From an uncultured Caulobacteraceae bacterium (GTDB lineage Bacteria > Pseudomonadota > Alphaproteobacteria > Caulobacterales > Caulobacteraceae): DNA of 5,820 nt. The notes under the pieces are model-generated. The model worked only from the letters and a program-made list of their open reading frames with translations, was not told the DNA's origin and made no database searches. Location: NCBI GenBank assembly GCA_903884915.1, contig CAISGS010000237.1, positions 1 through 5,820 of the forward strand. The letters are read 5' to 3'. The stretch's first letter is position 1; each line of letters begins with the position of its first letter. Below are positions 1 to 5,820 of the stretch, one piece after another. Position numbers and translations under genes: made by a program.

Positions 1-563
1 TCCTTACGGAACGCCGCCTCGTTCATATGCAGATCGACCCGCTGACGGCCAATGGCGCTGGAGGCAAAGGCAATCTCGAAGGCCACTTCGAAACCATCGG
101 CCGGGGTCAGGGAGGCGCGCTTGTCGCCGTCCACCACCTCAATGGGGGCTGTAATCTCAATATAGCGGCGCGGCGCATCTTGGCGACGCCGCCCTGCCCG
201 GTCCAGAAGCTGCACGAAAGGCTCTGACGAACCGTCCATGATTGGCACTTCGGGGCCATCCAGCTCAACGACCGCATTATCGATCCCCAAGGCGCACAGG
301 GCCGCCATCAGGTGCTCGATCGTCGACACTGTAACCTTGTCGGCATTGCCAATCACAGTGCCAAGTTGGGTCTGCACCACAGCCTCACCAGACACAGGCA
401 CGCGATTGTCGAGGTCCGTGACGTCAGTGCGCACAAACACAATCCCAGACCAAGCCGCTGCGGGACGAACCGCCACGCGCACATGTTGGCCCGTATGCAA
501 GCCAAGGCCTGCAAAGATCGCCGGACTGGCGAGGGTCTGTTGATGCAATGACGCTATGGTCAC
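1..563 (-). CDS. lpxC: UDP-3-O-acyl-N-acetylglucosamine deacetylase LpxC (5' part, runs off left edge)
   Basis: LpxC is the zinc-dependent cytoplasmic deacetylase that catalyses the committed step of lipid A synthesis. I translated the minus strand by hand. The N-terminal 187 residues are present, about 60% of the usual ~300; the C-terminal part, with the other zinc ligands, lies outside the window. Visible family motifs are GLGLHTG (residues 19-25), STIEHLMAAL (80-89, with the catalytic Glu83 and zinc ligand His84) and PEVPIMDGSSEPF (from 104). The reading frame is open to the edge. The chosen start is GTG at 563-561, preceded by GGAAGG seven bases upstream, and it gives an N-terminus of normal length. 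An in-frame ATG at 593-591 would add 10 residues but has a weaker ribosome site. The gene follows ftsZ, the usual alphaproteobacterial order, but a terminator and a candidate promoter between them suggest separate transcription. Identity is secure; the start is less so. Confidence 0.95.
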   Translation of the reverse strand, partial: MTIASLHQQTLASPAIFAGLGLHTGQHVRVAVRPAAAWSGIVFVRTDVTDLDNRVPVSGEAVVQTQLGTVIGNADKVTVSTIEHLMAALCALGIDNAVVELDGPEVPIMDGSSEPFVQLLDRAGRRRQDAPRRYIEITAPIEVVDGDKRASLTPADGFEVAFEIAFASSAIGRQRVDLHMNEAAFRK

Positions 564-570
564 GTCGAAA

Positions 571-576
571 CCTTCC
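571..576 (-). promoter_or_regulatory. Ribosome binding site favouring the GTG start of lpxC
   Basis: The minus strand reads GGAAGG seven bases before the GTG at 563. It lies inside the coding stretch that would exist if the upstream ATG at 593 were used, so it supports the shorter protein. Confidence 0.6.
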
Positions 577-618
577 AAAAGGGGGAGCGGCATTCGGCCA
601 CCCAAAACCCCAGTGTGG

Positions 619-645
619 TTTATAAAGTTTGTTGCGGCGCGACAA
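619..645 (-). promoter_or_regulatory. Candidate lpxC promoter (Caulobacter housekeeping type)
   Basis: On the minus strand TTGTCGC (645-639) is followed after 12 bases by TTTATAAA (626-619). The known Caulobacter housekeeping consensus is TTGaCgS, 10-14 bases, GCtANAWC. The -35 part matches at 6 of 7 positions and the -10 part has the TANAW core but not the flanking G, C and C. Initiation would fall near position 611, leaving a leader of about 48 nt before the GTG start. The site lies just past the ftsZ terminator, which fits an independent lpxC transcript. Assigned by motif and position only. Confidence 0.45.
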
Positions 646-674
646 AACAACTCCTGTTTCGGAATGTTTCGCGC

Positions 675-695
675 TTAGGATATTGAAAATCCTAA
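675..695. repeat. Small inverted repeat between the terminator and the lpxC promoter
   Basis: TTAGGAT (675-681) pairs with ATCCTAA (689-695) around a 7-base loop, giving a perfect 7-bp stem. It starts immediately after the T-tract of the ftsZ terminator and lies about 30 bp upstream of the candidate lpxC -35 element. It could be a second hairpin backing up termination or a protein binding site. Its role is unknown. Confidence 0.4.
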
Positions 696-696
696 C

Positions 697-720
697 AAAA
701 AGAGGCCGCACCGCGACCTC
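697..720 (-). terminator. Rho-independent terminator after ftsZ
   Basis: Read on the minus strand, GAGGTCGC and GCGGCCTC form an 8-bp stem with one G-T wobble and a GGT triloop (720-702), followed directly by TTTTT (701-697). It lies about 55 bases past the ftsZ stop codon. A GC-rich stem plus T-run is the classic intrinsic terminator form and should end the transcript that carries ftsZ. The plus-strand side lacks a T-run, so it acts in one direction. Confidence 0.8.
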
Positions 721-775
721 AATTTCGTCTCAAAATGCAACAGGGATCCCTATTCAGGCACCCTCACAAAGGTTC

Positions 776-2344
776 CTAGTTTGCCAAGCGGCGCAGGAAC
801 GATGGGATTTCCAGATCATCACCGGCCTGCGGCTCAATCTCTTCGGAAGGGCGAACGGCTGCGTTCCCTGCGTTCTGATTGCGAAACTGCGGGATCGGGT
901 CAGCGGCACGAGGCGCAATGACGGGATCTTGGCGCGGACGGCTGCCAAACAGGCTCAACCAACCGCTCTTTTGGCCGCGACGGTCATCGGTGATCCGTGG
1001 GTCTGGCTGCTCGTAATATTCGTTCTGCTCGACCTCTGGCGCACGCTGACCGTAGTTCATCGCCGAATGGGAGTCAGATGAGGTCCTTTGCGGCGAATAG
1101 CTAGCGGCGTCGGCGTCATAGGACTGATGATGGGCTGCGAGTGGCTCAATATCCAGTTCCGCCTGATCGCTATAGATCGGAGCCTCATAGGTCTCTTGCG
1201 GCGCGGGGGCTAGGGCCGCCGCAGCGCGCTGAACCAGATCCTGCTCAAAGGCTTGCGCAGGGGTCTGCATCATCACAGGAGCTTCCGCCTGGGCGGCGCG
1301 AGGCGCGGGCTCAGGGATACGCAGGGGCTCAGCCCGCGACAGGCCGCGCTCGACCTTAGGCTCGATGGCGGCGATAGAGGCACCGTCCATACCCGTAGCC
1401 ACCACGGATACGCGGATCTTGCCGTCGAGCGACGGATCGAAAGCGGCACCGAAGATGATGTTGGCGTCAGCATCGACCTGGTCAGAGATGGCATTGGCCG
1501 CCTCGTCCACTTCGAGAAGGGTCATGTCCAGACCGCCGGTGACATTGACCAGCACAGCCTTGGCGCCCTTGAGGGACACTTCGTCGAGCAACGGATTGGC
1601 GATGGCATTTTGCGCGGCGAGCAGGGCGCGATCTTCACCCGAAGCCTCGCCCGTACCCATCATCGCCTTGCCCATCTCGGTCATCACGGTGCGGACGTCA
1701 GCAAAGTCGAGATTGATCAGGCCCGGCAGGACCATCAGGTCGGTGATCGAGCGCACGCCCGAATGGAGCACCTGATCGGCCATGCCAAAGGCTTCGGCGA
1801 AGGTGGTGCGCTCATTAGCAACGCGGAAGAGGTTCTGGTTTGGAATAACAATCAGCGTGTCGACATAACGCTGCAGCTCGGCGATCCCGGCATCGGCCAG
1901 ACGCATCCGGTGACGGCCTTCGAACTGGAAGGGCTTAGTCACAACGCCGACGGTCAGGATACCGCGCTCACGGGCGCACTTGGCAATGATCGGGGCCGCA
2001 CCGGTACCGGTACCGCCGCCCATGCCTGCCGTGATGAAGACCATATGGGCACCGTCGAGATGCTCGCCAATTTCGGGCGCGGACTCTTCGGCGGCAGACA
2101 TGCCGACTTCTGGATGGGCCCCGGCCCCGAGGCCTTGGGTCACTTGGACACCCAGTTGGATGCGGCGATCGGTCTTGGAGAAGGCCAGTTGCTGAGCGTC
2201 GGTGTTGGCCACCACGAACTCAACACCCTCTAGGCCCGCATCAATCATGTTGTTCACGGCGTTGCCACCGGCACCCCCGATACCGAACACCACGATCCGG
2301 GGCTTCAATTCCGTCGTACGCGGAGCAGACAATTGAATAGCCAT
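776..2344 (-). CDS. ftsZ: Cell division protein FtsZ
   Basis: FtsZ is the tubulin-like GTPase that polymerises at midcell into the Z-ring and recruits the division machinery. The 522-residue protein has the nucleotide-binding [10 protein letters not shown] segment (21-30), the tubulin signature GGGTGTG (109-115), and the T7 loop NLDFADV (211-217) with catalytic Asp213 and Asp216. The GTPase core ends near 320. A long, apparently disordered linker rich in Ala, Pro and Gln (about 322-510) follows, with a short hydrophobic patch WLSLFG at 462-467. The C-terminal peptide [12 protein letters not shown] (511-522) is the docking site for FtsA and other partners. The length is close to the long alphaproteobacterial form and well above the ~383 residues of E. 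coli. The ATG is preceded by GAAGGG nine bases upstream. It follows ftsA after a 250-bp regulatory gap and is followed by a terminator. CtrA, DnaA and GANTC sites upstream suggest cell-cycle control. Confidence 0.99.
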   Translation of the reverse strand: MAIQLSAPRTTELKPRIVVFGIGGAGGNAVNNMIDAGLEGVEFVVANTDAQQLAFSKTDRRIQLGVQVTQGLGAGAHPEVGMSAAEESAPEIGEHLDGAHMVFITAGMGGGTGTGAAPIIAKCARERGILTVGVVTKPFQFEGRHRMRLADAGIAELQRYVDTLIVIPNQNLFRVANERTTFAEAFGMADQVLHSGVRSITDLMVLPGLINLDFADVRTVMTEMGKAMMGTGEASGEDRALLAAQNAIANPLLDEVSLKGAKAVLVNVTGGLDMTLLEVDEAANAISDQVDADANIIFGAAFDPSLDGKIRVSVVATGMDGASIAAIEPKVERGLSRAEPLRIPEPAPRAAQAEAPVMMQTPAQAFEQDLVQRAAAALAPAPQETYEAPIYSDQAELDIEPLAAHHQSYDADAASYSPQRTSSDSHSAMNYGQRAPEVEQNEYYEQPDPRITDDRRGQKSGWLSLFGSRPRQDPVIAPRAADPIPQFRNQNAGNAAVRPSEEIEPQAGDDLEIPSFLRRLAN

Positions 2345-2394
2345 CGACCAAAACCCTTCGAACCAACCTCGGCGAACCGCCCGCTAGGTGCATT

Positions 2395-2403
2395 TGTGGA
2401 TAA
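2395..2403 (-). promoter_or_regulatory. DnaA box upstream of ftsZ
   Basis: The minus strand reads TTATCCACA, an exact match to the strongest bacterial DnaA box, 50 bases before the ftsZ ATG. In Caulobacter, DnaA is known to activate ftsZ, linking replication initiation to division. There is only one perfect box and no AT-rich unwinding element, so it is read as a transcriptional site and not an origin. Confidence 0.7.
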
Positions 2404-2426
2404 GGTTAATTAAACAGCCACAATGC

Positions 2427-2441
2427 TTAACGCGCGATTAA
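2427..2441. promoter_or_regulatory. CtrA binding site upstream of ftsZ (TTAA-N7-TTAA)
   Basis: TTAA (2427-2430), seven bases, then TTAA (2438-2441) followed by C is a perfect full CtrA consensus. Its centre is about 90 bases before the ftsZ start codon. In Caulobacter, CtrA represses ftsZ in swarmer cells through such a site. A further TTAATTAA lies at 2406-2413, but it does not have the N7 spacing to the box. The assignment rests on an exact motif in the expected place. Confidence 0.75.
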
Positions 2442-2452
2442 CTCAATAGGCT

Positions 2453-2457
2453 GAGTC
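2453..2457. promoter_or_regulatory. GANTC methylation site (GAGTC) in the ftsZ promoter region
   Basis: GAGTC fits GANTC, the target of the cell-cycle methylase CcrM in Alphaproteobacteria. It lies 11 bp upstream (ftsZ sense) of the CtrA box. CcrM methylation is known to stimulate ftsZ transcription in Caulobacter, usually through GcrA. Any GANTC can occur by chance, so the context carries the weight. Confidence 0.5.
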
Positions 2458-2479
2458 GGGCTTTGGTCGAGCCTTTTGG

Positions 2480-2494
2480 TGCAAAATTTGTGCA
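2480..2494. repeat. 15-bp imperfect palindrome in the ftsA-ftsZ gap
   Basis: TGCAAAATTTGTGCA is symmetric about 2487 apart from one mismatched pair. It lies upstream of the CtrA and GANTC sites in ftsZ sense. It has the size and symmetry of a binding site for a dimeric regulator, but I do not recognise which one. Confidence 0.35.
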
Positions 2495-2510
2495 TTGTCA
2501 GTGGGTTCCC

Positions 2511-2515
2511 GAATC
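2511..2515. promoter_or_regulatory. Second GANTC site (GAATC) in the ftsA-ftsZ gap
   Basis: GAATC is a second CcrM-type target, about 170 bases upstream of the ftsZ ATG. It is farther from the CtrA and DnaA boxes than the GAGTC site and so less likely to act directly on the promoter. Confidence 0.35.
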
Positions 2516-2594
2516 ATGTCCGGCGAAACCCGCTGTAAATTCATGTCAATGATTACGATCGCTAGCCGCAGCGGTCATGAACAGATTTCGATCT

Positions 2595-3920
2595 TTAGAG
2601 GTTGTCGCTTAACCATGCTGCGATTCTCGTCAGGGTCCCTGATGATGGATCGAGCTGTTGGGTACGGTTGCGCCCACCGGTCAGGGCCTGGGTCGAGACC
2701 GCTTCACGCGGACCAAAGGCCGAACGATGCAGAACGCCTGCGGCGGCACAGAAGGCTGGACCCGAGGCGGAATCGGCCAGATGCGGCACGCGGCGCGGAC
2801 GGCCTAAGCGGACAGGGCGATCAAAGACCCGCACGGCCACTTCACGCACGCCCGCGAGTTGACTGGCCCCACCGGTCAGAACAATGCCTGCACCGGCCTC
2901 TACGGGCGCGCCAGAGGCCTTGAGGCGCTCTCGCAGCAGTTCCAGCGTCTCTTCAACGCGCGGTGCGATAATGCCCTTGAGCAGCGAGCGTGGGGCCACG
3001 ACGGGGCCTGCGCCTGGATCATCCCCACGTGGCGGGGCCTCGATCATTTCGCGATCTTCATTGGCACTGGCAATGGCCGAGCCATGCAAGGTCTTGATCC
3101 GCTCTGCCCCGGCGATGGAGGTCGATAGGCCACGAGCAATATCAGCGGTCACATGGCTGCCGCCGACCGCAAGAGAGTCGACATGGACCAGCGAGCCATT
3201 GGCAAAGACGCTGACCGAGGTCGAGCCACCGCCCATATCAATACAGACGCAGCCCAGATCCATCTCATCCTCCTCCAAGGCCGCCAGGGCCGACGAGAAG
3301 GGGGCGGCGACGACGCCGAGGAACTGAAGGTGCGCGCGCTCAACGCAGTGGCTGAGGGTCTGGAAGGCTTGATCGGCAATGGTCACCACCAAGAGCTCAA
3401 GACCCAGAGCGCGGCCGGTCATGGCGCGCGGATCACGGATGCCGCGCAGGCCATCAACAGACCAGGCGATGGGCAAGAGGTGAATAGGACGACGGCCCTG
3501 ACAACGGACCTGATTGACCGCCGCCGTAATGGCGCGAGACAGGTCATGATCCGAAATGGGACGGGCACCCAATGAGACCTGCGTACGAACGCGGCTGCTG
3601 GACAGTTGACCGCCAGCGGTCGTGACGGTCACGCCCTGAACATTAACACCGGCAACGGTCTCGGCCCGCTCAACGGCTTGAGCAATAGATTGGGTGGCCT
3701 CTTCGAGATTGATGATCGCACCGCCGCGGACACCGCGCGATTGCACATGGCTGACGCCAACGGTCTGGAGCGTCCGGTCTTCACGCCGGATGCCATCCGG
3801 CTTCATGATGAAGCAGGTCACCTTGGACGCACCAAGATCGACAGCAGCCACAACAGGCTGACGTCCGGCCAAGGCCTTGAGGCCTTCACGGGCCTCGCGG
3901 CGGTCGTCTAAACGCGACAT
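2595..3920 (-). CDS. ftsA: Cell division protein FtsA
   Basis: FtsA is the actin-like ATPase that tethers FtsZ filaments to the inner membrane and signals to later division proteins. From the preferred ATG the protein has 441 residues. The actin-fold motifs are DLGASK (28-33, phosphate 1), IDMGGGST (227-234, phosphate 2) and LTGGAS (348-353, adenosine site). The FtsA-specific 1C subdomain lies between the first two, around residues 75-160. The last dozen residues, LTRIAAWLSDNL, form the amphipathic membrane-targeting helix. The ATG at 3920 has GGGGGAG nine bases upstream. An in-frame GTG at 3947 would give 450 residues and overlap ftsQ by 8 bp, but that reading turns the ribosome site into coding sequence. 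The gene follows ftsQ by 19 nt, so the two are probably cotranscribed. Identity is certain; the start is likely but not proven. Confidence 0.97.
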   Translation of the reverse strand: MSRLDDRREAREGLKALAGRQPVVAAVDLGASKVTCFIMKPDGIRREDRTLQTVGVSHVQSRGVRGGAIINLEEATQSIAQAVERAETVAGVNVQGVTVTTAGGQLSSSRVRTQVSLGARPISDHDLSRAITAAVNQVRCQGRRPIHLLPIAWSVDGLRGIRDPRAMTGRALGLELLVVTIADQAFQTLSHCVERAHLQFLGVVAAPFSSALAALEEDEMDLGCVCIDMGGGSTSVSVFANGSLVHVDSLAVGGSHVTADIARGLSTSIAGAERIKTLHGSAIASANEDREMIEAPPRGDDPGAGPVVAPRSLLKGIIAPRVEETLELLRERLKASGAPVEAGAGIVLTGGASQLAGVREVAVRVFDRPVRLGRPRRVPHLADSASGPAFCAAAGVLHRSAFGPREAVSTQALTGGRNRTQQLDPSSGTLTRIAAWLSDNL

Positions 3921-3929
3921 TCTGTCGAA

Positions 3930-3936
3930 CTCCCCC
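3930..3936 (-). promoter_or_regulatory. Ribosome binding site deciding the ftsA start
   Basis: GGGGGAG on the minus strand lies nine bases before the ATG at 3920 and just after the ftsQ stop. It favours the 441-residue FtsA over the GTG start at 3947. Confidence 0.65.
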
Positions 3937-3939
3937 ACA

Positions 3940-4887
3940 TCACGCACCCCCTGCTATCAGGCCGTCGGGGGCTGAGCCCGCCCTTGGCCTTATGGCAAGC
4001 GCTTCGGGATTGCGCAGATCGATACGTTCAAATCCCAAGTCCAAAATTTGCGATTTTTGATCGATCTGATCCAGTTGAATCAGGGCCGAATCTTCGCCCA
4101 CCGCAGGCAGTTGGATGATCCCGCCGTCCTTAAGACGCAGGTCCCAGCGGCGTTGATCAACACGCACCAAGGCCTCCAGTCGCGACACCAATCGCGGACG
4201 AGACAGGACCATCGGCATAATGACCGGCGCCGCTTCGTTTGCGCCGACACCGACCACCAAAGGCAGATTGCTAAAATTGACCGGATTGGCCTCTTGAATG
4301 ACCTTGCCCTCGACATCGACGACCTTGGTCTGACCCTGATTTTGCCAAACCGCGAGGCGCTGACGCTCAACGATGGCGATCACAAGGGTATCGGGCAAGA
4401 GACGAACGACCTTAGCCGACTTGACCCAGCCCACCGCCTCAACCTTGGCCTGAAGGGCCTTCAGATCCAGAGTGAGAATGGGTTCATCCTGATAGAGGCC
4501 TGTGGCAGCGATGACGTCGGCCTGGGCCATGCCCGATGTGCCCTGCACATGGACGTCCCTGACCTTAAAGCCCATGGCGCTGGTCTGGGTCTCGAAGGTG
4601 GATGTGATACCAGAGGCAATCTTCTGAGGCCTGTCACCAGTCACAAGGACAATCAGTCCGGCCAGAACCAGAACGCCGCCAAGCAGGCTGATGGTCTGAA
4701 CAGGGCTTAAGGAAAAGCCGCCGAGGCCTGCAAGCCGGTCGCGATTATTGGCAGAGGCTTGGGCAGCAGCGGTCCGAGGCCGAGGGGCGGTCTTTGGCGG
4801 AGCCACATTGCGATTGGCCACCGTGGCGGCGAATTTGGCGCGTGGGTCGGCTGGGCGACTAGATCCCGCTCTTACCCCTCCCGCCAT
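3940..4887 (-). CDS. ftsQ: Cell division protein FtsQ
   Basis: FtsQ is a single-pass inner-membrane protein of the divisome that connects cytoplasmic ring proteins with periplasmic septal synthesis, usually in complex with FtsB and FtsL. From the preferred ATG it has 315 residues. A basic, Pro/Ala-rich cytoplasmic region (1-60) is followed by one hydrophobic helix at about 63-83 ([19 protein letters not shown]) and then a POTRA domain (about 106-175, starting [11 protein letters not shown]). A second periplasmic beta domain extends to about 290. The long cytoplasmic part is usual for Alphaproteobacteria. The ATG at 4887 has GGAG seven bases upstream; an in-frame ATG at 4920 would add 11 residues without a clear ribosome site. 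The 5' end overlaps ddl by 29 bp, suggesting translational coupling. A CtrA-like site about 130 bases upstream, inside ddl, may drive a separate ftsQA transcript. Confidence 0.95.
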   Translation of the reverse strand: MAGGVRAGSSRPADPRAKFAATVANRNVAPPKTAPRPRTAAAQASANNRDRLAGLGGFSLSPVQTISLLGGVLVLAGLIVLVTGDRPQKIASGITSTFETQTSAMGFKVRDVHVQGTSGMAQADVIAATGLYQDEPILTLDLKALQAKVEAVGWVKSAKVVRLLPDTLVIAIVERQRLAVWQNQGQTKVVDVEGKVIQEANPVNFSNLPLVVGVGANEAAPVIMPMVLSRPRLVSRLEALVRVDQRRWDLRLKDGGIIQLPAVGEDSALIQLDQIDQKSQILDLGFERIDLRNPEALAIRPRAGSAPDGLIAGGA

Positions 4888-5800
4888 AAGCCTGCTCCAC
4901 GATCCACAAGACCAAGTCATCGAACCCGATTCCGAGATGGGCCGCCTGCTCAGGAGCGAGCGACGTCGGCGTCATACCGGGCTGGGTATTAACCTCCAAT
5001 AGGACCAGAAGGTCGTTAACGTTGTCATAACGAAAGTCACTTCGTGTAACACCTTGGCAACCTAAAGCGCCGTGAGCGGCCTCTGCCATACGTAATGCGC
5101 GCTCAAAAGCCGGCTTGGGCATGTCGGCCGGCATGATGTGCGTCGATCCGCCCTCCCCGTACTTGGCGTCATAGTCATAGAAGCCCGTGCGCGAGACAAT
5201 ATCGGTGACCGTCAAGGCCTGTTGGCCCATCACGGCGACCGCCAGTTCCTGTCCGGCAATATAGGGCTCGACCATGACCTCCTCGCCGAAAGTCCAGTCC
5301 GGTGCCACCACCTGCTGAGGCGGTCCATTGGCCCCTTCGAAGACCAGAAACACACCAACAGACGAGCCCTCTGCATTGGGCTTAACCACATAGGGCGGGG
5401 CCATGACGTGGGATTTAGCCACGTCGAAACGGTTAAAAAGTCCGCCACCCGGAACAGTGACGCCTGCGGCTGCGAGCACAGCCTTGGCCTTGGCCTTATC
5501 CATAGCCAGCGCCGAGGCCAGCACGCCTGAGTGGGTATAGGGCAGGCCCAGCGTCTCCAGCACGCCCTGAACGCAGCCGTCCTCGCCCCAAGCCCCGTGT
5601 AGCGCGTTGAACACCACATCGGGCTTGGCTGCCGTTAAGACCTGCGCCAGATCGCGGCCTGCATCGATACGGCTGACCCGTGCGCCCAACCGCTCCAGCG
5701 CATCGGCACATTCACGCCCTGACACCAACGACACCTCGCGCTCGGACGATAGGCCGCCCATCAACACGGCCACATGACGTCCTGCCAAAGGAAGGCTCAT
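4859..5800 (-). CDS. ddl: D-alanine--D-alanine ligase
   Basis: Ddl is the cytoplasmic ATP-grasp ligase that joins two D-alanines for addition to the peptidoglycan precursor by MurF. The 313-residue protein matches the DdlB size class. Visible motifs are SSEREVSL (18-25, with substrate-binding Glu20), HGAWGEDG (68-75), [14 protein letters not shown] (137-150, ATP-binding Lys140 and Ser146/147) and FYDYDAKY (207-214). The last retains the Tyr typical of D-Ala-D-Ala ligases as opposed to D-lactate ligases. Metal ligands are Asp255, Glu269 and Asn271 ([14 protein letters not shown]). The ATG at 5800 has GGAG eight bases upstream. An in-frame GTG at 5809 overlaps that ribosome site and is rejected. 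Only 20 bases precede the gene in the window, so the upstream neighbour (usually murB or a mur gene) is not visible. The last 29 bp overlap ftsQ. Confidence 0.97.
   Translation of the reverse strand: MSLPLAGRHVAVLMGGLSSEREVSLVSGRECADALERLGARVSRIDAGRDLAQVLTAAKPDVVFNALHGAWGEDGCVQGVLETLGLPYTHSGVLASALAMDKAKAKAVLAAAGVTVPGGGLFNRFDVAKSHVMAPPYVVKPNAEGSSVGVFLVFEGANGPPQQVVAPDWTFGEEVMVEPYIAGQELAVAVMGQQALTVTDIVSRTGFYDYDAKYGEGGSTHIMPADMPKPAFERALRMAEAAHGALGCQGVTRSDFRYDNVNDLLVLLEVNTQPGMTPTSLAPEQAAHLGIGFDDLVLWIVEQAYGGRGKSGI
4895..4898 (-). promoter_or_regulatory. Ribosome binding site deciding the ftsQ start
   Basis: GGAG (in GTGGAGCAGG) lies inside the 3' end of ddl, seven bases before the ATG at 4887. It supports the 315-residue FtsQ. 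Confidence 0.55.
4928..4932. promoter_or_regulatory. GANTC site (GATTC) just upstream of ftsQ
   Basis: A CcrM-type GATTC target lies 40 bases before the preferred ftsQ ATG, inside the ddl coding sequence, where an internal ftsQA promoter would be expected. It may be a chance occurrence in coding DNA. Confidence 0.3.
5016..5030 (-). promoter_or_regulatory. CtrA-like site inside ddl, upstream of ftsQ
   Basis: The minus strand reads TTAT (5030-5027), seven bases, TTAA (5019-5016) and then C, a 7-of-8 match to the CtrA consensus. It starts about 130 bases upstream of ftsQ. In Caulobacter, ftsQA has its own CtrA-dependent promoter at the end of ddl, so the place is right. The stretch encodes Arg-Tyr-Asp-Asn-Val-Asn-Asp with unusually AT-rich codons for this gene. 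No convincing -10 element was identified. Confidence 0.4.
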
Positions 5801-5808
5801 TCTACGCA

Positions 5809-5812
5809 CTCC
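5809..5812 (-). promoter_or_regulatory. Ribosome binding site deciding the ddl start
   Basis: GGAG lies eight bases before the ATG at 5800. Its last base is the first base of the alternative GTG start, which makes the GTG unlikely. Confidence 0.6.
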
Positions 5813-5820
5813 AAACCCAA

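Noticed and set aside
742..751. AGGGATCCCT palindrome between the ftsZ stop and the terminator
   Set aside because: A 10-bp palindrome with no loop and no neighbouring signal; easily a chance occurrence in a 5.8-kb window.
1253..2233. Plus-strand open frame of 326 codons opposite ftsZ
   Set aside because: It is antisense to the conserved FtsZ core. Its His/Gly/Asp-rich composition is what the opposite strand of a GC-rich gene gives, and no family motif is visible.
2395..2413. Perfect DnaA box next to TTAATTAA as a replication origin
   Set aside because: Only one perfect box, no clustered boxes, no long AT-rich element and no origin-associated genes. A role in ftsZ regulation fits better.
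2544..2549. TTGACA on the minus strand as the -35 of an ftsZ promoter
   Set aside because: No acceptable -10 element follows at 10-18 bases for either the Caulobacter or the E. coli consensus, so no core promoter is assigned.
4048..4710. Plus-strand open frame of 220 codons opposite ftsQ
   Set aside because: Shadow of ftsQ, with no recognisable domain and no clear ribosome site. The same applies to the plus-strand frames at 3153-3575, 5138-5530 and 629-1081.
1..5820. Search for a previously undescribed system, mobile element or foreign island
   Set aside because: Every long stretch is accounted for by a conserved dcw or lipid A gene with normal motifs and order. No transposase, integrase, direct-repeat array, tRNA or abrupt composition change is visible.

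Overview
The window is a conserved bacterial chromosome segment: the distal end of a division and cell-wall (dcw) cluster. All genes lie on the minus strand. In transcription order, from the right edge to the left, they are ddl (D-Ala-D-Ala ligase), ftsQ, ftsA, ftsZ and a partial lpxC that runs off the left edge. The order, the long FtsZ tail ending [12 protein letters not shown], and CtrA-, DnaA- and GANTC-type control sites all point to an alphaproteobacterium of the Caulobacterales. GC content is roughly 60% by eye, lower than I would expect for Caulobacter itself. A genus such as Asticcacaulis is plausible but not proven.

Layout: ddl (4859-5800) overlaps the start of ftsQ (3940-4887) by 29 bp, and ftsQ is followed after 19 nt by ftsA (2595-3920). 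These three look like one translationally coupled unit. A 250-bp AT-richer gap (2345-2594) separates ftsA from ftsZ (776-2344). It holds a perfect TTATCCACA DnaA box, a perfect TTAA-N7-TTAA CtrA box and two GANTC (CcrM-type) methylation sites, so ftsZ very probably has its own cell-cycle-controlled promoter. Downstream of ftsZ, a 212-bp gap (564-775) carries a good Rho-independent terminator, then a small inverted repeat, then a Caulobacter-type promoter candidate for lpxC. lpxC is therefore probably transcribed separately.

How the genes work together: Ddl makes the D-Ala-D-Ala dipeptide that is added to the peptidoglycan precursor. FtsZ polymerises into the division ring, FtsA anchors it to the membrane, and FtsQ links the early ring to the periplasmic septal synthesis machinery. 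LpxC commits UDP-GlcNAc-derived precursors to lipid A synthesis for the outer membrane.

I saw no mobile element, RNA gene, CRISPR array or undescribed multi-gene system. The points of interest are the regulatory architecture around ftsZ, a possible CtrA-dependent ftsQA promoter inside ddl, and start-site corrections for ddl, ftsQ, ftsA and lpxC.
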